34,318 nt of DNA. Origin: JAXGPP01 sp964436865. GTDB lineage: Bacteria; Planctomycetota; Planctomycetia; Pirellulales; Thermoguttaceae. Positions 1 to 10,244 of the stretch are shown piece by piece. The position numbers were made by a program, and so were the translations under genes. Positions within the stretch are counted from its first letter, which is position 1. Each line of letters begins with the position of its first letter. The stretch covers positions 1 through 34,318 of the forward strand of contig CAYTFK010000035.1 of assembly GCA_964436865.1 (NCBI GenBank), read 5' to 3'. Under the pieces are notes generated by a model, which was not told where the DNA came from, ran no database searches, and saw only the letters and a program-made list of their open reading frames with translations.

Positions 1-114
1 CTGTCGGCACCCCATCCAGAAGGGTGTGAGCGAGATCTTCCGATCTTGCTCCCCAAGGCAACCTTCTCTATATTAACAAGTTTGGGCCGGTGTGGGCGGC
101 AAAAGGATGGGCGT
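1..114. other. Left edge, no gene; adapter-like 13-mer
   Basis: No coding feature is supported before the corA start. Positions 34-46 match 12 of 13 bases of the 3' end of the standard Illumina adapter (GCTCTTCCGATCT as I remember it), with one mismatch at position 35. If the window begins at a contig end, the first 46 or so bases may be technical rather than genomic, so no promoter is called here. Confidence 0.4.
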
Positions 115-1029
115 ATGCTCCAGCAGATGGAAGTGGTCAACGGCAAGGTGACGCAGCTCGGAGAGCTGGCGGGGAACGTCCTCGTTTATGTCAATCCGAA
201 CGAAGCCGAGCGTAAGTACCTATCGGAGACGCTCCGGCTCGACGAGCATACGCTCGCGTCGGCCTTGGACCCCAACGAGCTGGCCCGGCTGGAATTCGAG
301 CCCGACCACGTGGCGATGATCTTGAAGCGGCCGCGGAACTACTCGAGCGAAGACCGGTTCGTCTTCAAGGTCGCTTCGACCGGCTTGTTCCTGTTTGCCG
401 ACAAGCTCGTGATCGTCATGTCGGAAGAGGTGCCTTTGTTCCAGGGACGCCCGTACGCCAAGGTCAAGTCGCTGCAAGACCTTGTGCTGAAGATGATCTA
501 CAGCTCGATCTTCCACTTCGTCGAACACCTCAAGGTGATCAACGCCGTGTCCGATTCGCTCGAAGAGCAGATCAACACGTCGATGCAGAACAAGTACCTG
601 CTCAACCTGTTCAGCCTGGAAAAGAGCCTGGTCTACTACCTCAACGCGATCAACACCAACGCCAAGCTCATCGAGCGGCTGAAGAACAACGCCGCCAAGA
701 TCGGCTTCACTACCGAGAATATCGAGTTCATCGACGACATGATCATCGAGAACAGCCAGTGCTACGAGCAGGCGTCGATCTATTCCAACATTCTGGCGAG
801 CATGATGGACGCCCGGGTGTCGATCGTCAGCAACAACCTGAACTGGTTGATGAAGACGCTGACCATCATCACGATCGCGATCATGCTCCCCACATTTGTG
901 GTCAGCCTTTTTTCGATGAATGTGGATTTTCCGGGCCGGGAGAATCCGGTCATGTTCTGGATCATCCTGTCGCTGGCCATGGCATCGGTAGGGGGGGTAC
1001 GGCTGGTCTGGTGGTGGAAAAACTGGTGA
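115..1029 (+). CDS. corA: CorA-family divalent cation transporter
   Basis: Probable Mg2+/Co2+ channel of the inner membrane, about 304 residues. The start at 115 is chosen because AAAAGGA at 101-107 lies 7 bases upstream; ATG 127 is an alternative. The N-terminal two thirds is a soluble alpha/beta and long-helix region. The C-terminus has two membrane helices, the first containing MLPTFVVSLF and the second MFWIILSLAMASVGGV, followed by a short basic end (WWWKNW), which is the CorA topology. The loop motif that is normally Gly-Met-Asn reads Ser-Met-Asn (bases 913-921), followed by VDFPG. No partner gene is evident; HPr follows 98 bases downstream. Family assignment is strong, but the ion transported is inferred. 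Confidence 0.85.
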   Translation: MLQQMEVVNGKVTQLGELAGNVLVYVNPNEAERKYLSETLRLDEHTLASALDPNELARLEFEPDHVAMILKRPRNYSSEDRFVFKVASTGLFLFADKLVIVMSEEVPLFQGRPYAKVKSLQDLVLKMIYSSIFHFVEHLKVINAVSDSLEEQINTSMQNKYLLNLFSLEKSLVYYLNAINTNAKLIERLKNNAAKIGFTTENIEFIDDMIIENSQCYEQASIYSNILASMMDARVSIVSNNLNWLMKTLTIITIAIMLPTFVVSLFSMNVDFPGRENPVMFWIILSLAMASVGGVRLVWWWKNW

Positions 1030-1127
1030 AACGCAGATCATAATAGGGGCACGGCCGCCGCTCGGCCTGACGCTATAGAGCAATGCTTCGATTCCTGCTT
1101 GGGCTCCGCAGAAGGGAGCAAGACGCG

Positions 1128-1412
1128 ATGGCTACCAAGTCGGCCACTCGTCAAGTGGTTGTCGCCAACCCGGCCGGATTGCACGCCCGGCCCAGTCTGG
1201 CCATCACCAGCGCGGTGCGCCGCCACCAATCGAAGGTCCAGATCCACAACGGCAGCCAGGAGGTCGACGCTGCCGAGATCCTGCAGCTTTTATCGCTCGG
1301 CGCCCAGGCCGGGACCGAACTCGTGCTCACCGCCCAGGGACCCGACGCCGACGAAGTGCTCGACGAACTGGTGAAGCTCTTCAACACCCAGTTCGGACTG
1401 CACTACGACTGA
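1128..1412 (+). CDS. ptsH: HPr-family phosphocarrier protein
   Basis: Small phosphocarrier of 94 residues, the usual HPr length. The start at 1128 is preferred over an upstream ATG at 1083 because GAAGGGAG lies just before it and the HPr fold begins right after. The active-site segment NPAGLHARPS places the phospho-accepting histidine at residue 19 (HPr His15), with the conserved Arg after it. The regulatory segment reads VDAAEILQLLSLGA. The position of the HPr-kinase target Ser46 is Glu50 here, so the classical seryl phosphorylation switch cannot operate. No PTS enzyme I or HPr kinase gene is in the window. The role could be PTS sugar transport or a purely regulatory phosphorelay. Confidence 0.88.
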   Translation: MATKSATRQVVVANPAGLHARPSLAITSAVRRHQSKVQIHNGSQEVDAAEILQLLSLGAQAGTELVLTAQGPDADEVLDELVKLFNTQFGLHYD

Positions 1413-1427
1413 CTCGATGGCGGCTGA

Positions 1428-1446
1428 GCCGCTTAGCTCAAGCGGC
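1428..1446. terminator. Possible bidirectional hairpin between convergent genes
   Basis: A perfect 7-bp inverted repeat GCCGCTT / AAGCGGC with a 5-base loop lies in the 54-bp space between the HPr stop and the M14 peptidase stop, which converge. There is no T-tract on either side, so it is at best a weak intrinsic terminator. Confidence 0.3.
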
Positions 1447-1466
1447 CGCCTGAGCCTGCCGGCCGG

Positions 1467-3242
1467 TCAGAGCGTTTCCTTGCGGCGGGCGGTGAAGCTT
1501 GCCGTGCCCCCTTTCTCGGAGCGGACGGTGATCGTATAGGGCCCCTTTCCCTGGACGAGCCAGCGGACGTACACCGCGCTCATGCCGGGAATGTTGGGAA
1601 TCCGCAGATCGCCGGGTTGATGCTTCTGGTCGGTAGCCGCGGTCAATAGCCGGTCTCGCGACCACAGGCCGGCGATGACCTTGACTCCGCGCCCTTCGAT
1701 CGTCACCCGGTCGGGCGGCGTGATGTGGCGCTTCACGTCGACCGCCGAATGGGTCGGCGCCAGCCGCGTGTTGGCGACCACCGCCGTCACCTCAAGCAGG
1801 CCGCCCGGCGCGGGTCTGACGGTCGCCGATTGCACCTCGACGCGCGGCATCTGGTCGGCGTGGTAGAGGATGAAAGCCATGTTGCGATGCAGGCTCTCTT
1901 CGAGCAGAAACGACGGCGGCTGCCGCGTCCACTGCTTCTTCCAGCCGCCGACCTCGACCTTGCCGTGTTGCGGGTGTTCGACCTCGTGCCACGGCACCAT
2001 TCCCTCATCGAAGAGCAGATAGCGGTTGAATTTCTCCAATTCGAGCGGTTTGCCGAAGTATCCACCGTCGCCCGACTGGCCGAAGTATTCGGTGGACGTG
2101 AACATCTCGTTGACGAAAACGAAGACTCCCCGCATCTGGTGGAAGAAATCCTTCTCGCCGCCGTAGACCGAGTAGAGGTCCTTGTAGGTGACGAGGTAGC
2201 GGTATCCGGGCAGGATCATCTCGCCGCGGCGGCCGATCGTATCGTAAACCGCGACGTCGGCCGCATCGTAGTTGTCGGCCTCCGTGCCGGGCCCACGCAG
2301 GAGCATTCCCCCGGCGTTATGAAACGACTGGGCGGCCGCGATATTGGGATGATCGAGGACGAACTCGGCCGCCAGCCGGTTCTCGCCGATCGACAGGGGA
2401 TACTTGCCGGCGCCGCGCTGCACGTAGTTCGGCTGCCAGTTCCACGGCCAATCGCGGTTGGGATCGTAGTAGCCGTCGCCGTCCTCGTTCACGCGCCCGT
2501 CGCCGTCGTTGTCAAAGCCCTCGGCGCCCAGCAACCGGTACTCACCCGGCTGATCCGGCTCGGCTTCGATCATCAGGTGCGGGTAGTCGGGGTGCGGCTT
2601 GTGCCGGCCGTTGGGATCGCGGATGCGCATCTGGGTGATGTGGCCGTCGCCGTCGAGATCGTCGGCGGGGTCCTCGTCGACCAACCCGTCGTTGTCGTCG
2701 TCGAAGGGGCGCTGACCGCTTCGCGGCGAACTGGTGCTGTTGGGCTCGTACATGTGTTCGTCGCGGCTGTCGGGGCTCATCATCGGCAGGAAATAGAACG
2801 TCCGCTCGTCGACCAGCCGCGTGAGGTGCTCGTTGCGGCCGTACATTTCCAGCAGATACCAGGCCGAGTAGAGCACGGCCTCGGTCGCCTGGATCTCGTT
2901 GGCGTGGATCGCGCCCTGCGCCCAGAAGGCCGGTTTGTCGCGGTCATCGCCGGTGGCGAAATTCGTCACCGTCAGGACCCACATCTCGCGCCCGCCGTAG
3001 GACTTCCCCAAGCTGCGAAGCCGGGCCCGCTCGGGGTGCGCCTTGGCCATGGCTTGGAGCAGATCGGTGGCCTGGGCGTAGTCGTGATACATGTTCCATC
3101 GCACGGCCACCTTGGGATCGGCTGGCGCGCCCATCGGCTGGTAGACGGTCTTCTCACGTTCCAGTTCCTCCGCCGTTGCGGCCAGCGCCGCGGCACAAGC
3201 GAACAGGGTCAGCACAACCTGCGAAATCCGGCGATGTGTCAT
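1467..3242 (-). CDS. Secreted M14 zinc carboxypeptidase with Ca-loop insert
   Basis: Predicted exported metallopeptidase of 591 residues. The start at 3242 gives a typical signal peptide (MTHRRISQVV, then a hydrophobic core, then AATA|EE); a longer open frame upstream has no such logic. M14 zinc ligands are visible: His113 and Glu116 in GAIHANE, and His308 in AAQSFHNAGG. A later FVNEMFTSTE segment is the candidate for the catalytic Glu. Between the first two and the third ligand sits an insert with Asp-rich EF-hand-like loops (about residues 181-200 and 243-258), then NRDWPWNWQPN. The C-terminal part looks like a beta-sandwich. It lies 67 bp downstream of a paralogue on the same strand, probably the same operon. 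Substrate unknown. Confidence 0.85.
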   Translation of the reverse strand: MTHRRISQVVLTLFACAAALAATAEELEREKTVYQPMGAPADPKVAVRWNMYHDYAQATDLLQAMAKAHPERARLRSLGKSYGGREMWVLTVTNFATGDDRDKPAFWAQGAIHANEIQATEAVLYSAWYLLEMYGRNEHLTRLVDERTFYFLPMMSPDSRDEHMYEPNSTSSPRSGQRPFDDDNDGLVDEDPADDLDGDGHITQMRIRDPNGRHKPHPDYPHLMIEAEPDQPGEYRLLGAEGFDNDGDGRVNEDGDGYYDPNRDWPWNWQPNYVQRGAGKYPLSIGENRLAAEFVLDHPNIAAAQSFHNAGGMLLRGPGTEADNYDAADVAVYDTIGRRGEMILPGYRYLVTYKDLYSVYGGEKDFFHQMRGVFVFVNEMFTSTEYFGQSGDGGYFGKPLELEKFNRYLLFDEGMVPWHEVEHPQHGKVEVGGWKKQWTRQPPSFLLEESLHRNMAFILYHADQMPRVEVQSATVRPAPGGLLEVTAVVANTRLAPTHSAVDVKRHITPPDRVTIEGRGVKVIAGLWSRDRLLTAATDQKHQPGDLRIPNIPGMSAVYVRWLVQGKGPYTITVRSEKGGTASFTARRKETL

Positions 3243-3309
3243 GATTCTGGCCCGAACAACATTGGGCGATCGGTATGGTAAGTGTGAATCAATCAGGCGT
3301 GGGGGAAGA

Positions 3310-5082
3310 TCACTCGGCCGCCTTCGCTTTAGCGGCCGCCTCGCCCACCGAAGGGCTCCAGACACGGACGCCGATCTCCGACGACCTGGCTTTGCCCTGC
3401 GCCACCAGCCACGTTTGTTCGCTCAGGCCGCCGGCGGCGATCGGGTCGAGCCGACGCCGCGCCGGGCCTTCGACGAGCACAGCGCCGCGCGGCAACTTGA
3501 GCTCGGCCTGCAGTGGCTGGGGCGACTCGTTGGCCCGGCCCATCGCCGGCATCGTCGGCAGCTTGCCGTCATTGGCCACGGTGACTGTGACGCGGACCAC
3601 GCCGCCTCCGAGCGATTCGGCCTTGGCCTCGCGAATCGCCAGCACGGGCAGCATCTCGGCCAGGCGGCGGACATACCGCCAGTGCACTTCGCCGAGCGGA
3701 TCGAGTTCCCTGGCCGGCGGATTGATGCGAACGAACGGCCGGAAACCACCGATCTCCACCTTGCGGTGCGGAAAGTCGGGATGCTCGATGGCCTGCCAGG
3801 GCACGAAGCCGTCGATCTGCTGCTGGGCAAACCAGCGCAGCGCGTTGAGGTCTTCGGCGCCCCGCTTCTCGTCCTTCGCGTTATCGCGGCTGGCGTTGGC
3901 GGGGGCGGGTTCCGCCGCCTGTGCCGCCGAAGGTGCTGCGCTGGTAGCGGGCGCGGCGTTCGCCGCCGGAGGCGCCGCCGCGGCCGGCTCAGTCGGCGTC
4001 TGGCTGTCTTTTCTTTCTTCCACCAAAGGAATCCACCATGCCCGTGCAGCCAGCGACCAGCGGCCGTACTGGAAATACGCCCAGCGGGCAAATGAGCCTT
4101 TTGCCGCCGGAGAATCGGGCGCATCCTTGCCGCCGTGGATTTCGCGGTAGGCCGAGGCCAATTCGCCGTAGTACGGTGCATCGGCCGGCAGGACCGCCGT
4201 CTTGATGCGCGACTGCTCCGCGGCGGCGTCGGGCTCCCAGGGGTGGAACAGATTGTCTTCCGGCGTAAAGGTGAACACGGCGGCGATGTTGTTGTGCGAC
4301 AAGGCAAAGTCGATCACCGCTCGCGTCTCGATCTCCGACACCGGGAACGGCCCGGCGCCGCGCTCATAGTAGGGATACTCGAACGGAAAATTGCGATTGA
4401 AGGCCACACCCCCGGCCGGGTCTTCGCCAAGCGACTCGTCCGAGTCGTCGTCGCGTCCCTCAACGTGGAGCGAGTAGCGGCCCAACTCGCGCTTCTTGGC
4501 ATCGATCTCGATGAGCACGCGGTCGTCGCCCGGATGGAGGCAGTACCTCCCGGCAGGATCCTCGACGCGCATCTGGCTGATCACACCGTCGCCATTCAGG
4601 TCATCGGCGCCGTCTTCGTCGATCTGCCCATCGCCGTCGTCGTCCATCGGCCGTTCGTTCACAGTCCGCTCGGCGTAAGGCGGGCGGAAGAACGCCTCGG
4701 CCGCATCGGGAGCCGGGCGGGGGATGATGTATAGCGTGACCCGATCGAGCCACTGGCCGGCGGCCGGATCGGCGGCCTCGGCCACAGCCCGCTCGGCCAT
4801 GCGAACGGCCAGTTCGCTCCCCACGAGGTGCGGCGGATGGACACTGCCGACGACGAGAACGGCCGGCTTCTTGTCCACCGGCGGCTTGCCCACGCGGAGC
4901 AGGAAGACATCGCGCCCGCCCAGCGTCCGGCCGAGCGACTCGAGTTCGACCAGTTCCGACTCGGCAATCTTCTCAAGCCGGGTGTGGAAGGCGGCGTAGT
5001 CGGTATATCCTTCGATGGCGGGCTGGGCTGCGGACGCGACCCGGGCCAGCAGGACGGCCAGGGCCAGTGCGGCAAATCTCAT
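3310..5082 (-). CDS. Secreted M14-like protein, zinc site apparently lost
   Basis: Paralogue of the next gene, 590 residues, with a signal peptide (MRFAALALAVLLARVASA|AQ). Domain order matches: M14 core, Asp-rich DDDGDGQIDEDG and LNGDG loops, NRNFPFEYPYYERGAG, then a C-terminal sandwich after a low-complexity Ala/Pro stretch. The metal site does not match. The HxxE motif reads VHPPHLVGSE (His82 kept, Glu replaced by His85), and the third-ligand His position reads FTFTPED (Thr273). This suggests an inactive pseudopeptidase, perhaps binding peptide or partnering the active paralogue. Loss of function is inferred from the alignment of the two genes in this window. Confidence 0.8.
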   Translation of the reverse strand: MRFAALALAVLLARVASAAQPAIEGYTDYAAFHTRLEKIAESELVELESLGRTLGGRDVFLLRVGKPPVDKKPAVLVVGSVHPPHLVGSELAVRMAERAVAEAADPAAGQWLDRVTLYIIPRPAPDAAEAFFRPPYAERTVNERPMDDDGDGQIDEDGADDLNGDGVISQMRVEDPAGRYCLHPGDDRVLIEIDAKKRELGRYSLHVEGRDDDSDESLGEDPAGGVAFNRNFPFEYPYYERGAGPFPVSEIETRAVIDFALSHNNIAAVFTFTPEDNLFHPWEPDAAAEQSRIKTAVLPADAPYYGELASAYREIHGGKDAPDSPAAKGSFARWAYFQYGRWSLAARAWWIPLVEERKDSQTPTEPAAAAPPAANAAPATSAAPSAAQAAEPAPANASRDNAKDEKRGAEDLNALRWFAQQQIDGFVPWQAIEHPDFPHRKVEIGGFRPFVRINPPARELDPLGEVHWRYVRRLAEMLPVLAIREAKAESLGGGVVRVTVTVANDGKLPTMPAMGRANESPQPLQAELKLPRGAVLVEGPARRRLDPIAAGGLSEQTWLVAQGKARSSEIGVRVWSPSVGEAAAKAKAAE

Positions 5083-5286
5083 CGAACAGGCTCCTCTGGC
5101 TTCACGACGGCAGGACCATTATTGGTTGCGCGGCCGATTCTGCAACTTGCTTGATTGGGCGGGGACGCCCGGGCACATTTCAACCGTCCGCCCTCCCCAA
5201 CCCGACGGCTGGCTTGCCGGGGCAAAGCAAGCCACCGCCGACTATACTGAATAGACCAGCCCCATCGCCCATGCAAGGAGCTTTCT
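5083..5286. promoter_or_regulatory. Divergent intergenic region with inverted repeat
   Basis: This 204-bp space separates the leftward M14 pair from the rightward beta-CASP nuclease gene and must hold promoters for both. A 7-bp inverted repeat GGCTTGC / GCAAGCC lies at 5211-5217 and 5227-5233, with a second palindrome TTGCC...GGCAA inside. A TATACT at 5243-5248 could be a -10 box but has no well-spaced -35. The site could be an operator; nothing further can be supported. Confidence 0.25.
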
Positions 5287-6687
5287 GTGAAATTGCAGTT
5301 CCTCGGCGCCAGCCGCCAGGTCACCGGTTCCCGCTATTATCTCGAAATGGACGGCGCGCGGCTCTTGGTCGACTGCGGGATGTTCCAGGAACGCCAGTAC
5401 CAGGAGCGAAACTGGCAGCCGCCGCCGGTCGATCCGCGGCAGATTCAGGCGGTGCTGCTCACTCACGCGCATCTCGACCACTGCGGCCTGCTGCCGCGCC
5501 TGGTGCAGCAGGGCTTCCGCGGAAAGATCCACTCGACCGGCCCCACCGCCGATCTGGCGGAACTGATCCTGCGCGATTCGGCCGAGATCCAGGCGGAAGA
5601 CGTGGCTTACAAGAAGAAACGCCACCGCCGCGAAGGCCGCACCGGCAAGCGGCCCACCATCCCGCTCTACACCATCGACGATGTCGAACGGACCTTGCCG
5701 CGGTTCGAAAGAACCGGGTATGGCCAGCCCGTGAAGCTGGGCGACGGAGTGAGCGTCACTTTTCACGATGCCGGCCACATCCTCGGCTCATCCGTACTGG
5801 AACTGACCGCCCGGTCGAACGGCCAGGCCCGCCGACTGCTGTTCTCGGGCGATCTCGGCCAATGGAACCGTCCGCTGTTGCGGGATCCGACCACCTTCGA
5901 CGAGGCCGACTACATCGTGATGGAATCGACCTACGGCGACCGCGAACACAAGCCTGAGGCGGATGTCGAGACGCAACTGGCGACGATCATCAACGAAACC
6001 GTCCAGGCCGGCGGCAACGTGGTGATCCCCACCTTTGCGGTTGAGCGGGCCCAGGAGTTGATGTACTACCTCAGCCAGCTTCTCCGCAACAACCGCATCC
6101 CCCAGGTGCCGATCTTCCTCGACAGCCCGATGGCGGTGAGCGTGGTCGATGTCTTCAGCCGCTACCGCGACGAACTCGATCACGAGACCTGGCAGCGCAT
6201 CCGGGCCGGCGACTGGCCGCTGCGGTTTCCCGGCTTGAAGCTCACCGGCAGCGTCGAAGAATCGAAAGCGATCAACGAGGTTGCCGGGTCGTCGATCATC
6301 ATGGCCACCTCGGGCATGTGCAACGCAGGCCGCATCAAGTTCCACCTCCGCCGCAACATCGGCCGCCCGGAATCGACGATCCTCTTCGTCGGCTTCCAGG
6401 TGCCCGGCACGCTGGGGCGGCAGATTCTGGAAGGCGAGCGCGAAGTCCGCATCCACGGAACGCTGTACCTCGCCCGCGCCCGCATCGCCCAGATCCACGG
6501 CTTCTCCGGTCACGCCGACCGCAGCGGGTTGTTGCGCTGGCTGGGCAGCTTCCGGCGGCCGCCCGAACGCCTGTTCCTCACCCACGGCGAGGAGTCGGTC
6601 TCGCTGGCCCTGGCCGAGCAGGTGAAGACCGAGCGCCAGTGGAACGTCACGGTGCCCGAGTACCAGCAGGTGGCCGCACTGGCGTAG
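5287..6687 (+). CDS. Metallo-beta-lactamase/beta-CASP RNA-processing nuclease
   Basis: Predicted cytoplasmic RNase of the CPSF73/Ysh1-like branch, 466 residues. The GTG start at 5287 is fixed by AAGGAG at 5275-5280 with a 6-base spacer. The MBL motifs are complete: THAHLDHCG (His60, His62, Asp64, His65), FHDAGHILGSS and FSGDLG. The beta-CASP motifs follow: ESTYGDREH, PTFAVERAQE, ATSGMCNAGRI and the C-terminal IHGFSGHAD. No KH domains are seen, so this is the short bacterial form rather than the archaeal aCPSF. It stands as a single gene, with FAH/ALDH genes following after 73 bp. Activity on RNA is expected from the family; the natural substrate is unknown. Confidence 0.92.
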   Translation: MKLQFLGASRQVTGSRYYLEMDGARLLVDCGMFQERQYQERNWQPPPVDPRQIQAVLLTHAHLDHCGLLPRLVQQGFRGKIHSTGPTADLAELILRDSAEIQAEDVAYKKKRHRREGRTGKRPTIPLYTIDDVERTLPRFERTGYGQPVKLGDGVSVTFHDAGHILGSSVLELTARSNGQARRLLFSGDLGQWNRPLLRDPTTFDEADYIVMESTYGDREHKPEADVETQLATIINETVQAGGNVVIPTFAVERAQELMYYLSQLLRNNRIPQVPIFLDSPMAVSVVDVFSRYRDELDHETWQRIRAGDWPLRFPGLKLTGSVEESKAINEVAGSSIIMATSGMCNAGRIKFHLRRNIGRPESTILFVGFQVPGTLGRQILEGEREVRIHGTLYLARARIAQIHGFSGHADRSGLLRWLGSFRRPPERLFLTHGEESVSLALAEQVKTERQWNVTVPEYQQVAALA

Positions 6688-6760
6688 GAACCAGATTCTC
6701 CCCGGGTTACCCGGCGAGCGCCGATTCGCTAGGATGGGAGCGTCCTGCGAGGAGGTGAAC

Positions 6761-7588
6761 ATGAGCGTGCGCTTGCTGCATACGACGCGCGGCCCGGTGG
6801 CGGAGATCGACGGCGCGCACTATCTTCTCGACGACATCGGCTGGGACGACGCGCTGGCGTGCGACAGCCTGGTGCAGTGGCTCAAGGAAGCCGCTCGAGG
6901 ACGGCCCGAAACAGCCCGGCCCGACGATGAGAGCCTGCTGCCCCCGATCGGCAGCCAGGAGGTCTGGGCCGCGGGGGTCACCTACCTGCGCAGCCGGACA
7001 GCCCGCCAGGAGGAGTCGCGGCACGAAAGCGATTTTTACGACCGGGTGTATTCAGCGCCGCGGCCGGAACTGTTCTTCAAGGCGGCGCCGCACCGCGTGG
7101 CGGGACATGGCCAGCCGGTGCGGATTCGCTCCGATTCCCGCTGGAACGTGCCCGAACCGGAACTGACGCTGTGCATCTCGCCCCGTGGCCGCATCCTGGG
7201 CTACACCATCGGCAACGACATGAGCAGCCGCGACATTGAGGGGGACAACCCGCTCTATCTGCCTCAGGCCAAAGTGTACGACGGTTGCTGCGGCCTGGGG
7301 CCGGCCATTCTGGCGAGCGATGATTTGCTGCCTCCCTCGACCGGCATCGCGCTGGAAGTCCGCCGCTCGGGCGCGGTGGTCTTCTCCGGAGCGACCGAAC
7401 TGCAAAGAATGAAACGCACGCCGCAGGAACTCGTTGATTACCTGATGCGCGACAACAGCTTTCCCAACGGGTGTTTGCTGCTGACGGGCACGGGCGTCGT
7501 TCCGCCCAACGATTTCACGCTCGCCTCGGGCGACGTGATCCGCATTACGATCGAGCCGATCGGAACGCTTGAGAACCGGGTGCTTTGA
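6761..7588 (+). CDS. FAH-family sugar-acid dehydratase, XylX-like
   Basis: Fumarylacetoacetate-hydrolase-fold enzyme of 275 residues. The start at 6761 has a strong GAGGAGGTGA just upstream. Metal-binding residues are visible as VPEPEL (Glu132, Glu134) and in GYTIGNDMSSRDIEG (Asp153), followed by LPQAKVYDGCCGLGP, the signature I associate with 2-keto-3-deoxy-pentonate dehydratases. The expected reaction is dehydration of 2-keto-3-deoxy-xylonate or -arabonate to 2,5-dioxopentanoate. The next gene, 26 bp downstream, encodes the aldehyde dehydrogenase that would use that product, which supports the assignment. A different 2-keto-3-deoxy acid as substrate is possible. Confidence 0.82.
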   Translation: MSVRLLHTTRGPVAEIDGAHYLLDDIGWDDALACDSLVQWLKEAARGRPETARPDDESLLPPIGSQEVWAAGVTYLRSRTARQEESRHESDFYDRVYSAPRPELFFKAAPHRVAGHGQPVRIRSDSRWNVPEPELTLCISPRGRILGYTIGNDMSSRDIEGDNPLYLPQAKVYDGCCGLGPAILASDDLLPPSTGIALEVRRSGAVVFSGATELQRMKRTPQELVDYLMRDNSFPNGCLLLTGTGVVPPNDFTLASGDVIRITIEPIGTLENRVL

Positions 7589-7614
7589 CCGAACCACTCA
7601 CGAGGAGCCGATCC

Positions 7615-9197
<1,583 letters not shown>

Positions 9198-9201
<4 letters not shown>

Positions 9202-10244
9202 ACGACGAGAATCCTTATCAATCCCCGCAGGCGGCTTCTCTGCCGCCGCCGACCGCGCCGCTGGGCAACGCCGAGGGCCTGCCGCCTGATTTCAAGGACC
9301 GGAGCTCCGGACTGATGGTGTTCGGCGTCCTCGAGATCCTGGCAGGGCTCTTCGCCGCCCTGCTGATTCCACTGATGATCGCCGGGTTGCTCATGGCGCC
9401 GAACCGTACGCTGGTCCAACCGGCGGCGATGATCCCGATAGTGCTGATGTACGGATTGGCAGCCATCGGCGGGGTCTGGCTGGGAGTCGGCTCGATCCAG
9501 GCCCGCCGATGGGCGCGATCATTATCGCTAGTGATCGGCTGGATCTGGCTGGTGGTCGGAGTGATGGGAACGGCCGCGATGTTGTTCATCCTCCCGCGCA
9601 TGGCTCTCGCGGGTCCTCAAGGGATGCCAGCTTCGGCAAGTTTCATGTTCTTTGGCATGATGCTGGCAACGATCGGCTGCGTCTATCTGGTGCCTCCCAT
9701 TGCCCTCGTCCTGTTCTATGGCAGCCGCCACGTCGCGGCGACCTGCCGATGGTACGATACAAAACCCAATTGGACCGACCGCTGCCCGCTGCCCGTGTTG
9801 GCCCTGAGCCTCGTGCTGGCATTCTGGGGACTCAGCACTCTGGCAGGGATGGGTTCAAACTACGTCCTGCCGCTCTTCGGCACATACCTGGCCGGTCCGG
9901 CCGGCGCCGCGGCCTGCCTGATCCTGGGCGGACTCTTTGCGTATCTCGCCTGGGCCTCGTACCGCCTGCACGGACACGCCTGGTGGCTGACCGCCGTCGT
10001 GATTGCGCTGTGGTCGGCGTCGGCGCTGGTGACGTTCCTTGTAGCCGGGCCGGCAGAACTGTACCGCCAGGCCGGCATGCCGCCGGAGCAGATCGAGGCG
10101 ATCCAGAAATCGGGAATGCCGCTCAACGCATTTGGCGCAGGGGGCGCCGCCGTGGGCCTCCTGCTCGCCGCGTATGCCGTCTGGCTGCGGCGATATTTCA
10201 AAGCTCCCCTCGGCTCGCTCATGGGTGAGAAGACCGGCAGCTAA
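9198..10244 (+). CDS. Planctomycete-type polytopic membrane protein
   Basis: Unrecognised membrane protein of 348 residues. The start is GTG 9198, overlapping the ALDH stop as GTGA, which implies translational coupling. It begins VNDENPYQSPQ, an N-terminal Asn-Pro-Tyr motif that I know from many planctomycete membrane proteins of unknown function. A short Pro-rich cytoplasmic stretch is followed by about eight hydrophobic segments, including VFGVLEILAGLFAALLI, AMIPIVLMYGLAAIGGV and LVIGWIWLVVGVMGTAA. The last codons and the TAA stop (from about 10204) lie in sequence matching the neighbouring palindromic repeats, so the original C-terminus may have been replaced. The link to sugar-acid metabolism is positional only. 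Confidence 0.75.

Noticed and set aside
1725..3281. Open frame of 518 codons on the + strand
   Set aside because: Antisense shadow of the M14 peptidase; the Val/Arg/His-rich translation has no recognisable motif.
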